A DNA stretch of 51,965 nucleotides from Oscillospiraceae bacterium (GCA_029006135.1 JAQXGE010000083.1:1-51965); one strand, 5' to 3'; positions 8,218 through 16,406 are shown, numbered from the stretch's first letter. Notes: generated from the letters alone by a model not told the origin. Made by a program: numbers and translations.

Positions 8218-8877
8218 GTGAAACAGAATAAATGGACTGTGATTATTTTATTTCCGTTTACAGTGTGCGCTTTATTCTTGGCACAGTTCTTTGATTTACA
8301 GGGCTATCCGTTTGAGAGTAATGTTTTTCTTGGAGTGTTTGGCAGTGGGCTATTGACGGTAATGGTAGCACTGATCAATTATGCAACCGAGCGTAGAAGG
8401 ACATTGGAGACATTCTGGGTAATCGGCCATAAAGCAATACGTGCGTTCAATAAATATCCCATAGACGGTAGTTTTGACGATAAAATTGAGTCTATTTTGC
8501 TAATCAATGAATTCGACTTTGATGCTTTTGGTGATGCTTATACAGCCATTGACTTTCTCTTTTGCAACAAGAGATTAAAGAAAAGAATATTTAATGAAAT
8601 ATATTGTCCTATCCGGGATGCAAGCTACACTATATCGAATTCCGCATCCAATATCGTGCGCTTACGCCGATCAGTTCCCGGAAATGCAGAGTTACTTGAA
8701 CCATATGTCACAAAAGTTGACCAAGAGTTGATAAAAACAGAAACATTTGAAAGCAAATTAAGAGGTAAATACGTCTATAACCGTATCACAAGGATGTGCA
8801 ACGACCGTTTTGAAGGGTTCTATCGAAAAATCATGTACCCGTTGAAAAAGCAGGAGGAACAAGAAAATGCCGATTAA
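8218..8877 (+). CDS. Membrane protein embedded in the R-M operon
   Basis: About 219 residues if started at GTG 8218, which is well spaced from GAGGGG; an upstream GTG at 8209 overlaps the res stop. Two transmembrane segments sit near the N-terminus (WTVIILFPFTVCALFLAQFF and NVFLGVFGSGLLTVMVALIN), followed by ~160 residues of soluble, helix-rich, charged sequence. No family recognised. Base composition is clearly more AT-rich than res and mod, indicating a separate origin. It overlaps mod by 11 nt, so it is translationally coupled. A membrane-acting accessory or abortive effector is one possible role; nothing in the sequence proves it. Confidence 0.8.
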   Translation: MKQNKWTVIILFPFTVCALFLAQFFDLQGYPFESNVFLGVFGSGLLTVMVALINYATERRRTLETFWVIGHKAIRAFNKYPIDGSFDDKIESILLINEFDFDAFGDAYTAIDFLFCNKRLKKRIFNEIYCPIRDASYTISNSASNIVRLRRSVPGNAELLEPYVTKVDQELIKTETFESKLRGKYVYNRITRMCNDRFEGFYRKIMYPLKKQEEQENAD

Positions 8878-10858
8878 ATATGTACCCTTTATCCCGGAGC
8901 CTGTTGAGGGGCAGGCGGTTTTGGGGAATTTCAACCGGATTCTGCGCTATCAGGGTGCGGACGAGGTGTCCATGACCCTCCGGCGGGGAATGCCGCTGTA
9001 TGAGATGGAGAAGCAGGAGACCGTGGGCGAAAATCCGGACGGCAATATGGTGATCCGGGGCGAGTGCGTGTCCGCCTGCGCCTATCTGAAGGAACAGGGC
9101 ATTCAGGTGGATCTGGTCTACATTGACCCGCCCTTTGCCAGCGGTGCCGACTATGCCAAGCAGGTCTATGTCCGCCGGAACCCCAAAGTGGCCCAAGCCA
9201 TTGCTCAGGCGGAGCAGGAGCTGGACGTGGAGGAACTGAAATCCTTTGAGGAAAAGATGTACGGCGATGTCTGGGACAAGGAAAAATACCTCAACTGGAT
9301 GTACGAAAACCTCATGGCGATTAAAAGCGTTATGAGCGAAACAGCGTCCATTTATGTGCATTTGGACTACCACATCGGCCATTATGTAAAAATCTTGCTG
9401 GATGAGGTCTTTGGCGAGGACAATTTCAGAAACGAGATTATTTGGAAGCGTGCAACTGCTCACAGTGACGCTGAATTCTATGGAAATAATTTTGACTGCA
9501 TTTATTTCTACACGAAATCTCAAACGCAATATGTATTTAATACTGTCTATCAACCTTATGACGAAGCATATATTGCCAGATTTAATCGCACTGACCCAGA
9601 CGGGCGTAGGTGGGACAGTGGGAATCTAACTGCCAAGGGGCTTTCTGGCGGTGGTTATGACTATGAGTATAAGGGCTATCGTTCCCTTTGGAGAATGCCA
9701 TTAGAAACTATGGAGCGCATGGATCGTGAGGGCAGAATCCATATAACAAAGACTGGCGGTATTCGTTCCAAGGTCTATCTGGATGAGCTGCCTGGTATGC
9801 CAGCTCAGTCAATGTGGCTTGATATTAACCCGATCAATTCGCAAGCTAACGAAAAAGCCGATTATGCAACCCAGAAACCGGAAGCATTGATCGAGCGAAT
9901 CATCACAGCATCCTCCAATAAAGGGATGCTCGTTGCCGATTTCTTTGGAGGCAGTGGTGTCACCGCCGCCGTGGCCAACAAGCTGGGCCGCCGGTTCATT
10001 CACTGCGACATCGGCCTGAACTCCATTCAGACCACCCGTGACCGGCTGGTTGCCGACGGTGCCCAATTCGATGTGCTGGAAATTAAGGACGGCGTTCAGC
10101 TTTACCGCAACCCGGTTCAGACCATGGACAAGATCAAGTCCTTGATCCCCGGCCTGCACAGCGAGGACAGCCTGAGCAGCTTCTGGGCGGGTGCTGTTTC
10201 CGACAGCCGTGTTGGCACCATCCCCGTTTATGTCCCCGATCTGAAGGACAGTGCTTCCAAACTGCTGGACACCGTCCTCATCAACCGGATCATCCATCAG
10301 GCCATCCCGGAGCTGGGCGCCTCCATCCGCAAGGTCATCGTCTATTACATCGACATCACCAGCTCGGAGGAAATCCAGAAATTCATCGCCCAGGATGACA
10401 GCACCACCGTGGAGATCGAACTGCGGGATCTGAAATCCGTGCTGGATGATGTGGTCATTGGCGACTACGCCGAGTTCCGCTGCGAGCAGACCACCGAGGA
10501 CCTGTTTACCGGCTACACTGTCACCATAGACCGCTTCCTCAGCGACCGGGTACAGGGAAAGATCATGGACTTCAATAACAAATCCAGACTCAATGCAAAG
10601 AAAGCCTTCAAGCCCATCGAAATCAGTGAGGACGGCCTGGAGCTGATCGAATTGCTCAGCCTGGACTGCACCGCTGCCGAAGGCCAGTGGCATTCCGACA
10701 GCGAAATCAAAATCGACAAGCTGGGCTATGTCATCCGAAACGGCCAGAAAACCAAAACCTTCTGGGACGGCACCATCCAAAGCGACAAAAAGCCCCTGCG
10801 CCTGAAAATCCGCAACATCTGCGGCGATGAGACGGTTTGGGAGGTAGAACAGACTTGA
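8867..10858 (+). CDS. Type III-like DNA methyltransferase (Mod)
   Basis: A 663-residue beta-class amino-methyltransferase. The catalytic motif IV DPPF is at residues 87-90 and the S-adenosylmethionine motif I DFFGGSGVTA at about 358-367, the order expected for Mod subunits making N6-methyladenine. The target-recognition region lies between them, and a long C-terminal region follows that probably contacts Res. The middle (about 9320-9950) is AT-richer with different codon use than both flanks, suggesting exchange of the recognition domain. No simple-sequence phase-variation tract is visible. Confidence 0.92.
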   Translation: MPIKYVPFIPEPVEGQAVLGNFNRILRYQGADEVSMTLRRGMPLYEMEKQETVGENPDGNMVIRGECVSACAYLKEQGIQVDLVYIDPPFASGADYAKQVYVRRNPKVAQAIAQAEQELDVEELKSFEEKMYGDVWDKEKYLNWMYENLMAIKSVMSETASIYVHLDYHIGHYVKILLDEVFGEDNFRNEIIWKRATAHSDAEFYGNNFDCIYFYTKSQTQYVFNTVYQPYDEAYIARFNRTDPDGRRWDSGNLTAKGLSGGGYDYEYKGYRSLWRMPLETMERMDREGRIHITKTGGIRSKVYLDELPGMPAQSMWLDINPINSQANEKADYATQKPEALIERIITASSNKGMLVADFFGGSGVTAAVANKLGRRFIHCDIGLNSIQTTRDRLVADGAQFDVLEIKDGVQLYRNPVQTMDKIKSLIPGLHSEDSLSSFWAGAVSDSRVGTIPVYVPDLKDSASKLLDTVLINRIIHQAIPELGASIRKVIVYYIDITSSEEIQKFIAQDDSTTVEIELRDLKSVLDDVVIGDYAEFRCEQTTEDLFTGYTVTIDRFLSDRVQGKIMDFNNKSRLNAKKAFKPIEISEDGLELIELLSLDCTAAEGQWHSDSEIKIDKLGYVIRNGQKTKTFWDGTIQSDKKPLRLKIRNICGDETVWEVEQT

Positions 10859-10863
10859 TTAAA

Positions 10864-10881
10864 AAGTTGTTTCAACAACTT
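10864..10881. repeat. Small palindrome after mod
   Basis: AAGTTGTT-TC-AACAACTT, an 8-bp perfect inverted repeat just behind the mod stop. It has no clear T-run, so it may be a weak terminator or a mark of the junction with the truncated gene that follows. Confidence 0.4.
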
Positions 10882-10883
10882 AA

Positions 10884-11306
10884 TGTTGCCGTTTTCAGGA
10901 AGCGATTTTCTCCGGAGACAATTGGAAACTGCAAGCCATGATCCAGAACCTTCTGACCCAGTCTGTCAGATCCTTTGATACCGGAGGAGAGAACTTCTAC
11001 CACGGATTTGTTCTGGGCCTGTGCGCCTTGCTTGGAGATTTCTATGTCACCTCAAACCGGGAATCCGGGGATGGGCGGTATGACATTCAGCTGAAACCCA
11101 GGAAGAAAACCCTTCCCGGCATTCTGATCGAGCTGAAAGCCGAGAAGAACTGCACCGCAGAGGCTTTGAAGAAGCTCTCAGAAACCGCCCTGCGGCAGAT
11201 CAACGATAAAAAGTACGACACTGCCATGGTTTCCGAAGGCGTTCAGACCGTCTATAAATACGGCGTCGCCTTCAGCGGGAAAAATGTTGCGGTTTCTGTT
11301 GGGTAA
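10884..11306 (+). pseudogene. C-terminal remnant of AAA-ATPase/PD-(D/E)XK protein
   Basis: The open frame begins right after an in-frame stop (TAA 10881-10883) without start codon, reading ..AIFSGDNWKLQAMIQ.. The rest carries FYHGFVLGL, SNRESGDGRYDI and ILIELKAEK, the PD-(D/E)XK_9 nuclease domain that normally ends ~500-residue AAA-ATPase-like proteins of Firmicutes and Bacteroidetes. The whole ATPase half is missing. An ATG at 10938 could still give a 122-residue product holding the Asp and Glu-x-Lys residues, but loss of the conserved IFSGDNW start argues for a remnant. Confidence 0.75.
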
Positions 11307-11347
11307 GTGATTCTTTTCGACTTGAAAAATAACAAAAAGGCGGTACG

Positions 11348-11744
11348 ATGATGAAAAAAGGTAGCCTTTATCTGCGTGCACAATTCCTGCCGCAGTCAGA
11401 TTGCCGAGGCGCTGGGGCGGAAGCTGGCGAGCGATGCGTTTGAAAGCTACTCCGCCGGGACGGAGCGAAAAAACCGCATCAACCCTGACGCCGTCCGGCT
11501 GATGAAGCACCTTTACGGCATCGACATGGAAGCGGAGGGGCAGCACAGCAAACTCCTGTCCGAAATCCCGCCCGTGGATGTGGTCATCACCATGGGCTGC
11601 AATGTCCAGTGCCCGTTCCTGCCCTGCGAACGCCGGGAAGATTGGGGTCTGGATGATCCCACAGGACAGCCGGACGAGGTATTCCTGGAGGCCATCCGGC
11701 AAATCGAGCAGAAAGTGCTTGCGCTGAAAGCGGAGCTGAAATGA
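11348..11744 (+). pseudogene. ArsC-like phosphatase/reductase, frameshifted at codon 4
   Basis: Close relative of the intact gene at 28660-29052 (low-molecular-weight phosphatase fold, arsenate reductase-like). The expected start ATGAAAAAAG is followed by one extra G (11360-11361), so translation from ATG 11348 or 11351 leaves the conserved frame. The first in-frame alternative is GTG 11376, which would delete the CX5R nucleophile cysteine just before VHNSCRSQ. The rest of the frame is clean to TGA. Either it is inactive, is rescued by +1 slippage at the A6G run, or reflects a base-calling error. Confidence 0.75.
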
Positions 11745-11747
11745 CAA

Positions 11748-11787
11748 CACCGGCAGATGGAGCGGTTCCATCTGTCGGTGCTTTTTT
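11748..11787 (+). terminator. Terminator after ArsC-like pseudogene
   Basis: Stem CACCGGCAGATGGA / TCCATCTGTCGGTG (one wobble) followed by CTTTTTT. It shares its start ACAACACCGGCAGA with the hairpins at 29055 and 30431. Confidence 0.88.
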
Positions 11788-11858
11788 CAGAGAGGTCTGT
11801 CGGTGCTTCACCGAGAAATACGGACAGCGGAAAAAGAGAGATTCTTCAGTTTTTTGGA

Positions 11859-11887
11859 TTGCTTTTTGCTGCACCGTGCGCTATAAT
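11859..11887 (+). promoter_or_regulatory. Promoter of marR-MATE operon
   Basis: TTGCTT (11859-11864), 17-nt spacer, TATAAT (11882-11887), 33 nt before the MarR start codon. Confidence 0.75.
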
Positions 11888-11920
11888 CCCGTTTGGGATT
11901 TTGAGAAGCGGAGGTTTGGA

Positions 11921-12370
11921 ATGAAAAAAGAGACACTGAATCTATTCAATGATCTTAACCGAGCAATCATCAAATGCAGAGGGATCTATTGCGCATGGTC
12001 TGCCGCCCACTCGATCAGCTATCACGAAATGCTTGTGATTTACACCATTCGTGAGTTTGGATTTTGCACACAGAAGCAAATTTGTGACAGCTATCTGCTT
12101 CCCCGGCAGACCATGAACAACGTCATCCGAGGGATGCGGGAAAATGGTCTGCTGACATACAGCGCAGCACACTCCTTTGGGCGTGAGAAAGCATTTGTGC
12201 TGTCAGACAAGGGAGAAGAACATGTCGCCCCATTACTGGCTTCCTTGGACGCAATGGAATCCGGTACATTGGAGCTGCTTGGCAGCGAAAAGATGGCGAT
12301 GCTCACGCAGGTTTTGTTTGAATACGATAGCGCACTGGCTGCCGTTATGAAGGAAACAAAGAGGGAATAG
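11921..12370 (+). CDS. MarR-family regulator
   Basis: A 149-residue winged-helix protein of MarR type. The recognition part QICDSYLLPRQTMNNVIRGMRENGLL and the wing GREKAFVLSDKG are in the usual places. The start ATG 11921 has GCGGAGG upstream. It ends 3 nt before the MATE gene and very probably controls it, as MarR-MATE pairs are common. No dyad operator is obvious around the promoter except the GGATT repeats near the -10. Confidence 0.9.
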   Translation: MKKETLNLFNDLNRAIIKCRGIYCAWSAAHSISYHEMLVIYTIREFGFCTQKQICDSYLLPRQTMNNVIRGMRENGLLTYSAAHSFGREKAFVLSDKGEEHVAPLLASLDAMESGTLELLGSEKMAMLTQVLFEYDSALAAVMKETKRE

Positions 12371-12373
12371 AAC

Positions 12374-13306
12374 ATGGATACCACAAAATTTTACGGAAAA
12401 GAAAAAATCAGCAGAATCCTTTTGAAATTGGCGCCGCCGGTCATGCTTGCCCAGCTGATTCAGGCGCTCTATAACATCGTTGACAGCCTGTTCATCGGAA
12501 AATTTTCCGATACCGGTTTAACCGCACTGTCCATCATATACCCCATACAGCTTTTGATGATCGCCTTTGCGGTGGGAACCGGCGTTGGAATCAACACGGT
12601 GATTGCCGCTAAATTAGGAGAAGGAAGGCAGAAGGAAGCCAAAGAATGTGCCGGTGTGGGAACGCCGCTTGCGGTTTTGCTTTGGTTTGCGTTTGCTTTG
12701 ATCTGCTGGCTCATTATGCCCGCCTATGCAAGAATGTCTACGGAATCTCAGGCGGTTATTCGGGATGTGATCGCCTACGGAAGAATTGTCTGCGTGTTCA
12801 GCTTTGGACTGTTTCTGGAAAGCGTCTGGACAAAAATCCTGCAGGCAAACGGGGATATGAAAACGCCTATGGTGGCACAGATTATCGGTGCGGCGACGAA
12901 TATCCTGTTAGACCCTCTGCTGATTTTTGGTATGTTTGGACTGCCCCGAATGGGCATCGCCGGTGCGGCGGTGGCAACTGTGGCCGGTCAGTTTGTTGCG
13001 GCCCTTATTGTGATGAAAAAGGGATTTCACCCGACCCCCGCAAAAGAAGTCTATCCGCAATACATCGCAAGCATCTTCCGCCTGGGAACACCGAATATTC
13101 TCATGCAGTCCGCTTACACCTTTTATATCCTTGGTTTGAATCTGATTCTGGCCGGGTTTTCTGACCAGGCGGTCACGGCACTGGGGCTTTACTATAAATG
13201 GCAGACCTTCTTCTTTATTCCCCTGGGAGCCATGCAGACCTGTATCGTGCCTGTGGTCAGCTTTAATTATGCCGCCAGAAACATTGACCGATGCAAAAAA
13301 CCCTGA
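12374..13306 (+). CDS. MATE efflux transporter, N-terminal part (frame 1)
   Basis: 310 codons encoding about nine membrane helices of a MATE-family drug/sodium antiporter (start MDTTKFYGKEKISRILLKLAPPV, with family segments NIVDSLFIGKF and LQANGDMKTPM). The frame closes shortly after an A6 run at 13293-13298 (..DRCKKP stop), while the homologous continuation TLTTAISWG is in the -1 frame, overlapping from 13291. The complete protein would be about 645 residues. Either one A was lost, giving a broken gene, or the A6 run causes slippage. Confidence 0.85.
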   Translation: MDTTKFYGKEKISRILLKLAPPVMLAQLIQALYNIVDSLFIGKFSDTGLTALSIIYPIQLLMIAFAVGTGVGINTVIAAKLGEGRQKEAKECAGVGTPLAVLLWFAFALICWLIMPAYARMSTESQAVIRDVIAYGRIVCVFSFGLFLESVWTKILQANGDMKTPMVAQIIGAATNILLDPLLIFGMFGLPRMGIAGAAVATVAGQFVAALIVMKKGFHPTPAKEVYPQYIASIFRLGTPNILMQSAYTFYILGLNLILAGFSDQAVTALGLYYKWQTFFFIPLGAMQTCIVPVVSFNYAARNIDRCKKP

Positions 13307-14313
13307 CCACAGCCATCAGCTGGGGGCTGGCGTTGATGGCGTTGGGAACGGCGTGCTTTGTCTCCGTTCCGGAGCAGATGCTCCGTGTGTTTACAAATGA
13401 TGCCCTGGTCATTGAAATTGGGCGTGTCGGCTTCCGGTTTGTGGGCATCAGTTTCCTGCCAATGGTCACTTCGCTGATTTTCCCGGTGTTCTTCCAGGCT
13501 GTGGGATACAGTCTGAAAAGCTCGGCGTTGACCGTGATCCGTACGGTGGCGCTGTTTGTTCCTTTGGGCTATGTATTTTCACGGTTTGGGCTGAATTGGT
13601 TCTGGCTGACATTCCCCGTAACGGAAACAATCACCAGTGTTTTCGGATTGATATTCTATCGAGGTTTCCTGGAAGCCGATTATGTCAGAAATCGAAAACC
13701 CGAATATCCTGTTCTTGGGGAAAAACCGGCTTTGCAACCGTCGAAACCCGGAGTCATCATTACGATTGCCCGGCAGCATGGCTCTTCCGGTAAACAGATC
13801 GGCAAGCTGGTTGCGCAGCGGTTAGGGATTCCGTTCTATTACAAGGAAATGATCGCATTGGCTGCCCACGAAAGCGGACTGGATGCAGAGTTTATTTCAG
13901 ACATTCATAAAAACGCTCCCGATGTGCTACGTGAGCTGTATTTGAGCACCGGCGCAGTCCGTTACGCCATTGATGCCCAAAAGAAAATCATCCGGCGAAT
14001 TGCCGACAATGGCAGCTGCGTCATCGTTGGCAGAGCCGCAGGGTATGTGCTTCGGGACTATGAAAATGTAGTCCGTGTGTTTGTTCATGCTCCGAAGAAA
14101 TATCGTATCCAGCGTGTCATGGAAATTTACGGTGACACGCCTGAGGAAGCCAAGCGGAATATCCGTCGTTCGGATAAAGCCAGAAGTGCCTATTATCACC
14201 ATATTTCCGGAAAGCACTGGAGCGACAGCAAGAATTATGATCTTGTTCTGGATTCTTCCGCCGGTATCGAAAAGGCGGTTGACGCAATCGTGAATTTTGT
14301 TTCAGAAAAATGA
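13291..14313 (+). CDS. MATE C-terminal half fused to cytidylate-kinase-like domain (frame 2)
   Basis: 340 codons. The first ~140 residues are the last MATE helices; the remaining 195 form a cytidylate-kinase-like P-loop domain (ITIARQHGSSGKQIG, then GRAAGYVL and RRSDKARSAYYHHISG). Fusion of MATE transporters with such a domain is seen in several Clostridia, so the fusion itself is normal while the frame break is not. ATG 13291 has no ribosome binding site, so independent translation is unlikely; the product would depend on -1 slippage on the A6 run. Confidence 0.8.
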   Translation: MQKTLTTAISWGLALMALGTACFVSVPEQMLRVFTNDALVIEIGRVGFRFVGISFLPMVTSLIFPVFFQAVGYSLKSSALTVIRTVALFVPLGYVFSRFGLNWFWLTFPVTETITSVFGLIFYRGFLEADYVRNRKPEYPVLGEKPALQPSKPGVIITIARQHGSSGKQIGKLVAQRLGIPFYYKEMIALAAHESGLDAEFISDIHKNAPDVLRELYLSTGAVRYAIDAQKKIIRRIADNGSCVIVGRAAGYVLRDYENVVRVFVHAPKKYRIQRVMEIYGDTPEEAKRNIRRSDKARSAYYHHISGKHWSDSKNYDLVLDSSAGIEKAVDAIVNFVSEK

Positions 14314-14335
14314 GTTTGAAACGGAATTCACTTAA

Positions 14336-14364
14336 AATGTGCGAAAAAAGATTCTCCGCACATT
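14336..14364 (+). terminator. Hairpin after the MATE-kinase gene
   Basis: AATGTGCG (14336-14343) pairs with CGCACATT (14357-14364) across a 13-nt loop. No strong T-tract, so termination is tentative. Confidence 0.45.
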
Positions 14365-14412
14365 CGTCAAACAAGACATCTTCTGTCATAATGATGGCAG
14401 GAGGTGACACCG

Positions 14413-14878
14413 ATGATTTTGGTAGCAAGCTACTGCCGGGTGTCCACGGACAAGGACGATCAGGCCAACTCTTTTGATGCCCAGCAGCGGTATTTCCGGG
14501 ACTACATCGACCGGATGCCGGACTGGGAGCTGTTCAAAGTTTACGCAGACGAGGGCATTTCCGGCACCAGCACCAAGAAGCGGGTTCAGTTCAACCGCAT
14601 GATTTCCGATGCCAAAATGGGCAAATTCAAGCTCATCATCACCAAAGAAGTGAGCCGGTTTTCCCGGAACATTCTGGACACCATCCAGTTTACCCGGGAA
14701 CTTCGGGCACTTGGGGTTGGGGTGCTGTTTATGAACGACGGCATCAACACCCTGGAGCCGGACGCCGAGTTGCGCCTTTTCCATTCTCGGTGGAATCACC
14801 GTCTATCCGGATCGGAAGGTAGATCTCCGTCTCAACCTGCTGCCCCCGAAAAATGGCGGCGCATCCTCGATTCCATAA
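14413..14878 (+). pseudogene. Serine recombinase with internal deletion
   Basis: Starts at ATG 14413 behind AGGAGGTGA. About 120 residues match the resolvase domain (SYCRVSTDKDDQANSFDAQQ with catalytic Ser, then TKEVSRFSRNILDTI and ELRALGV). After ..AELRL near 14780 the frame breaks and a C-terminal piece typical of such recombinases (ITVYPDRKVDLRLNLL) follows in another frame, ending at TAA 14876-14878. So roughly 350 codons from the middle are deleted. It is similar, but not identical, to the intact recombinase at 1141 and probably marks an old element boundary. Confidence 0.85.
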
Positions 14879-14990
14879 CCAATCTTCAAGGAGAGAATAA
14901 AACCAAAAGGTGTTATTTGAACTTTCTGTACCTTCATTTGTATAGCTGGCTTCCCGCTTGCAAAAGGGCTGTGCAACCAGGGAAAAAGTG

Positions 14991-14999
14991 TGTTATAAT
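14991..14999 (+). promoter_or_regulatory. Extended -10 promoter of the RNase gene
   Basis: TGTTATAAT (extended -10) with only a weak -35 (GTGCAA, 17 nt upstream), 36 nt before the TTG start of the RNase gene. Confidence 0.6.
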
Positions 15000-15034
15000 A
15001 CATTCAAATCTGCAGAACAAAGGAGAGATAAAAC

Positions 15035-15661
15035 TTGAAACGATGGCTCAGTGCGCTGCTCACGGTTTTGGCACTCGTCTGTCTGGTCGGGTGTTCTTCC
15101 CCGGAACAAAGCGGCGGGTTTGACTCGGCACAGAGCAATGTTCTGGTGACGGAATCCGAAGAGGAGCAAAAGACTCTTCAGCCAACGCTCACCCCGGAAA
15201 CGCAGGGCGATGCTGAAACTGTTCCGGAAAGTACCGATACCGCCGAAGTTGAAGAAGCCCCCCACGATGCCCAGCCGAACGCTCCGCCCGAAGAGCAGGA
15301 AACAACGCTTCCTGAGGATGGCAGTTATACAAGCCGGGACGATGTGGCACTCTATATTGAACTTTACGGCCGCCTTCCGGACAATTTTATCACCAAAAAA
15401 CAGGCAAAGGACCTCGGATGGCCGGGCGGCTCCCTTGAACCGTATGCGCCGGGCAAATGTATCGGCGGTGACCGTTTTGGCAACTATGAGGGACTTCTGC
15501 CCGAAAAGGACGGCCGCAGCTACACCGAGTGCGATATTGACACGCTTGGAGCCTCAAGCCGCGGGGCCAAACGCATTGTCTTTTCCAACGATGGCCTTAT
15601 CTACTACACGGACGACCATTATGAGAGCTTTACGCTTCTGTACGGGGAGGAACCGTCATGA
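15035..15661 (+). CDS. Barnase-like secreted ribonuclease, lipoprotein
   Basis: 208 residues starting at TTG 15035 behind AAAGGAGAG. The N-terminus is a lipoprotein signal peptide with lipobox LVGC (Cys20), then an ~80-residue acidic, Pro/Glu/Thr-rich linker, then a barnase-type ribonuclease domain from YIELYGRLPDNFITKKQA to the end. Residues matching the barnase catalytic set are present: Glu165, Arg176, Arg180 and His195 (DDHYESF). It should be a membrane-anchored or released RNase acting outside the producing cell. The stop overlaps the barstar start (ATGA, 15658-15661), a normal toxin/immunity arrangement. Lipid anchoring instead of free secretion is unusual. Confidence 0.9.
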   Translation: MKRWLSALLTVLALVCLVGCSSPEQSGGFDSAQSNVLVTESEEEQKTLQPTLTPETQGDAETVPESTDTAEVEEAPHDAQPNAPPEEQETTLPEDGSYTSRDDVALYIELYGRLPDNFITKKQAKDLGWPGGSLEPYAPGKCIGGDRFGNYEGLLPEKDGRSYTECDIDTLGASSRGAKRIVFSNDGLIYYTDDHYESFTLLYGEEPS

Positions 15662-16281
15662 AGCAGATACTTCTGGATGGTGCTGAGCTGTTTACAATGG
15701 AACAGGTCCATGCCAAGCTGGTCAGCGAACTTGCGTTCCCCGAATGGTATGGGAAAAACCTTGATGCGCTCTATGACTGCCTGACTGAAACAGGGGAGCA
15801 AACCGACATTGTTCTCGCTAACTTTGCTATGCTGGAGGAACATCTCGGCCGTAAGGCGGATGCACTGCGCCGCGTTTTGCAGGATGCCTGCGATGATAAT
15901 CCCTGTCTGTCCTTGGAGAAATGGCCCGGTAAGAAACAAAATGAACCCAAAAACAGGGAAGGGGACAGTGTCCAGCCCAATCAACCTATACAGGAGGGAA
16001 ATAAAATGAGTACCATTAAATTCTATGGAGCGGACATCTGCAAAGACTGCCGCGCGGCTCATCCGCTTCTTGAGGAAAAGGGAATCGAGACAGAGTATAT
16101 TGACATTACTGCCTCCACGGCCAACTTGCGCGCGTTCCTTTCACTGCGCGACCATGATGCCGCCTTCGATGAGGTGAAAAAAGAGGGGCGCATTGGAATT
16201 CCAGCGTTTGTGTTCCCGGACGGCTCGGTGACTCTGGGAATCGAGTGGCTTGAGGGAACGGGCTGCTGCCAAAACTGCTGA
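15658..16281 (+). CDS. Barstar-like inhibitor fused to glutaredoxin
   Basis: One uninterrupted 207-residue frame. Residues 1-90 are a barstar (PEWYGKNLDALYDCLTE holds the two Asp residues that in barstar contact the barnase active site), so this protects the cytoplasm from the RNase encoded just upstream. Residues 117-207 are a glutaredoxin-like domain with active site CKDC and the cis-proline motif GIPAFV. The linker (about 91-116, PGKKQNEPKNREGD..) looks like translated spacer. Inside it lies a strong ribosome binding site AGGAGGG (15992-15998) and ATG 16006, which would make the glutaredoxin alone. Both fused and separate products are possible. Confidence 0.85.
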   Translation: MKQILLDGAELFTMEQVHAKLVSELAFPEWYGKNLDALYDCLTETGEQTDIVLANFAMLEEHLGRKADALRRVLQDACDDNPCLSLEKWPGKKQNEPKNREGDSVQPNQPIQEGNKMSTIKFYGADICKDCRAAHPLLEEKGIETEYIDITASTANLRAFLSLRDHDAAFDEVKKEGRIGIPAFVFPDGSVTLGIEWLEGTGCCQNC

Positions 16282-16324
16282 TGTGCCTTGCGGCGCAGCA
16301 GATTTGAAAAAACAAGAAATACAA

Positions 16325-16363
16325 AACACCCCCGCATCCGTGCAAACCGGAAGCGGGGGTGTT
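16325..16363. terminator. Bidirectional terminator
   Basis: AACACCCCCGC / GCGGGGGTGTT, 11-bp stem, between the convergent barstar-glutaredoxin and GntR genes; weak U-rich sequence on the right (GTTGTT) and ATTTCTTGTTTTTTC on the left-going strand. Confidence 0.8.
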
Positions 16364-16406
16364 GTTGTATGCAATCACAAAGAAGGGAGCCTATTGCTGT
16401 ACACCG

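Noticed and set aside
9809-10780. 323-codon leftward frame opposite mod
   Set aside because: Shadow of a GC-rich coding region; composition (Asp/Gly/Val repeats) is typical of antisense artefacts.
11348-11375. dnaX-like -1 frameshift at the ArsC A-run
   Set aside because: A -1 slip leads to AGG TAG, a stop; only +1 (or -2) would restore the frame, so the dnaX mechanism does not fit.
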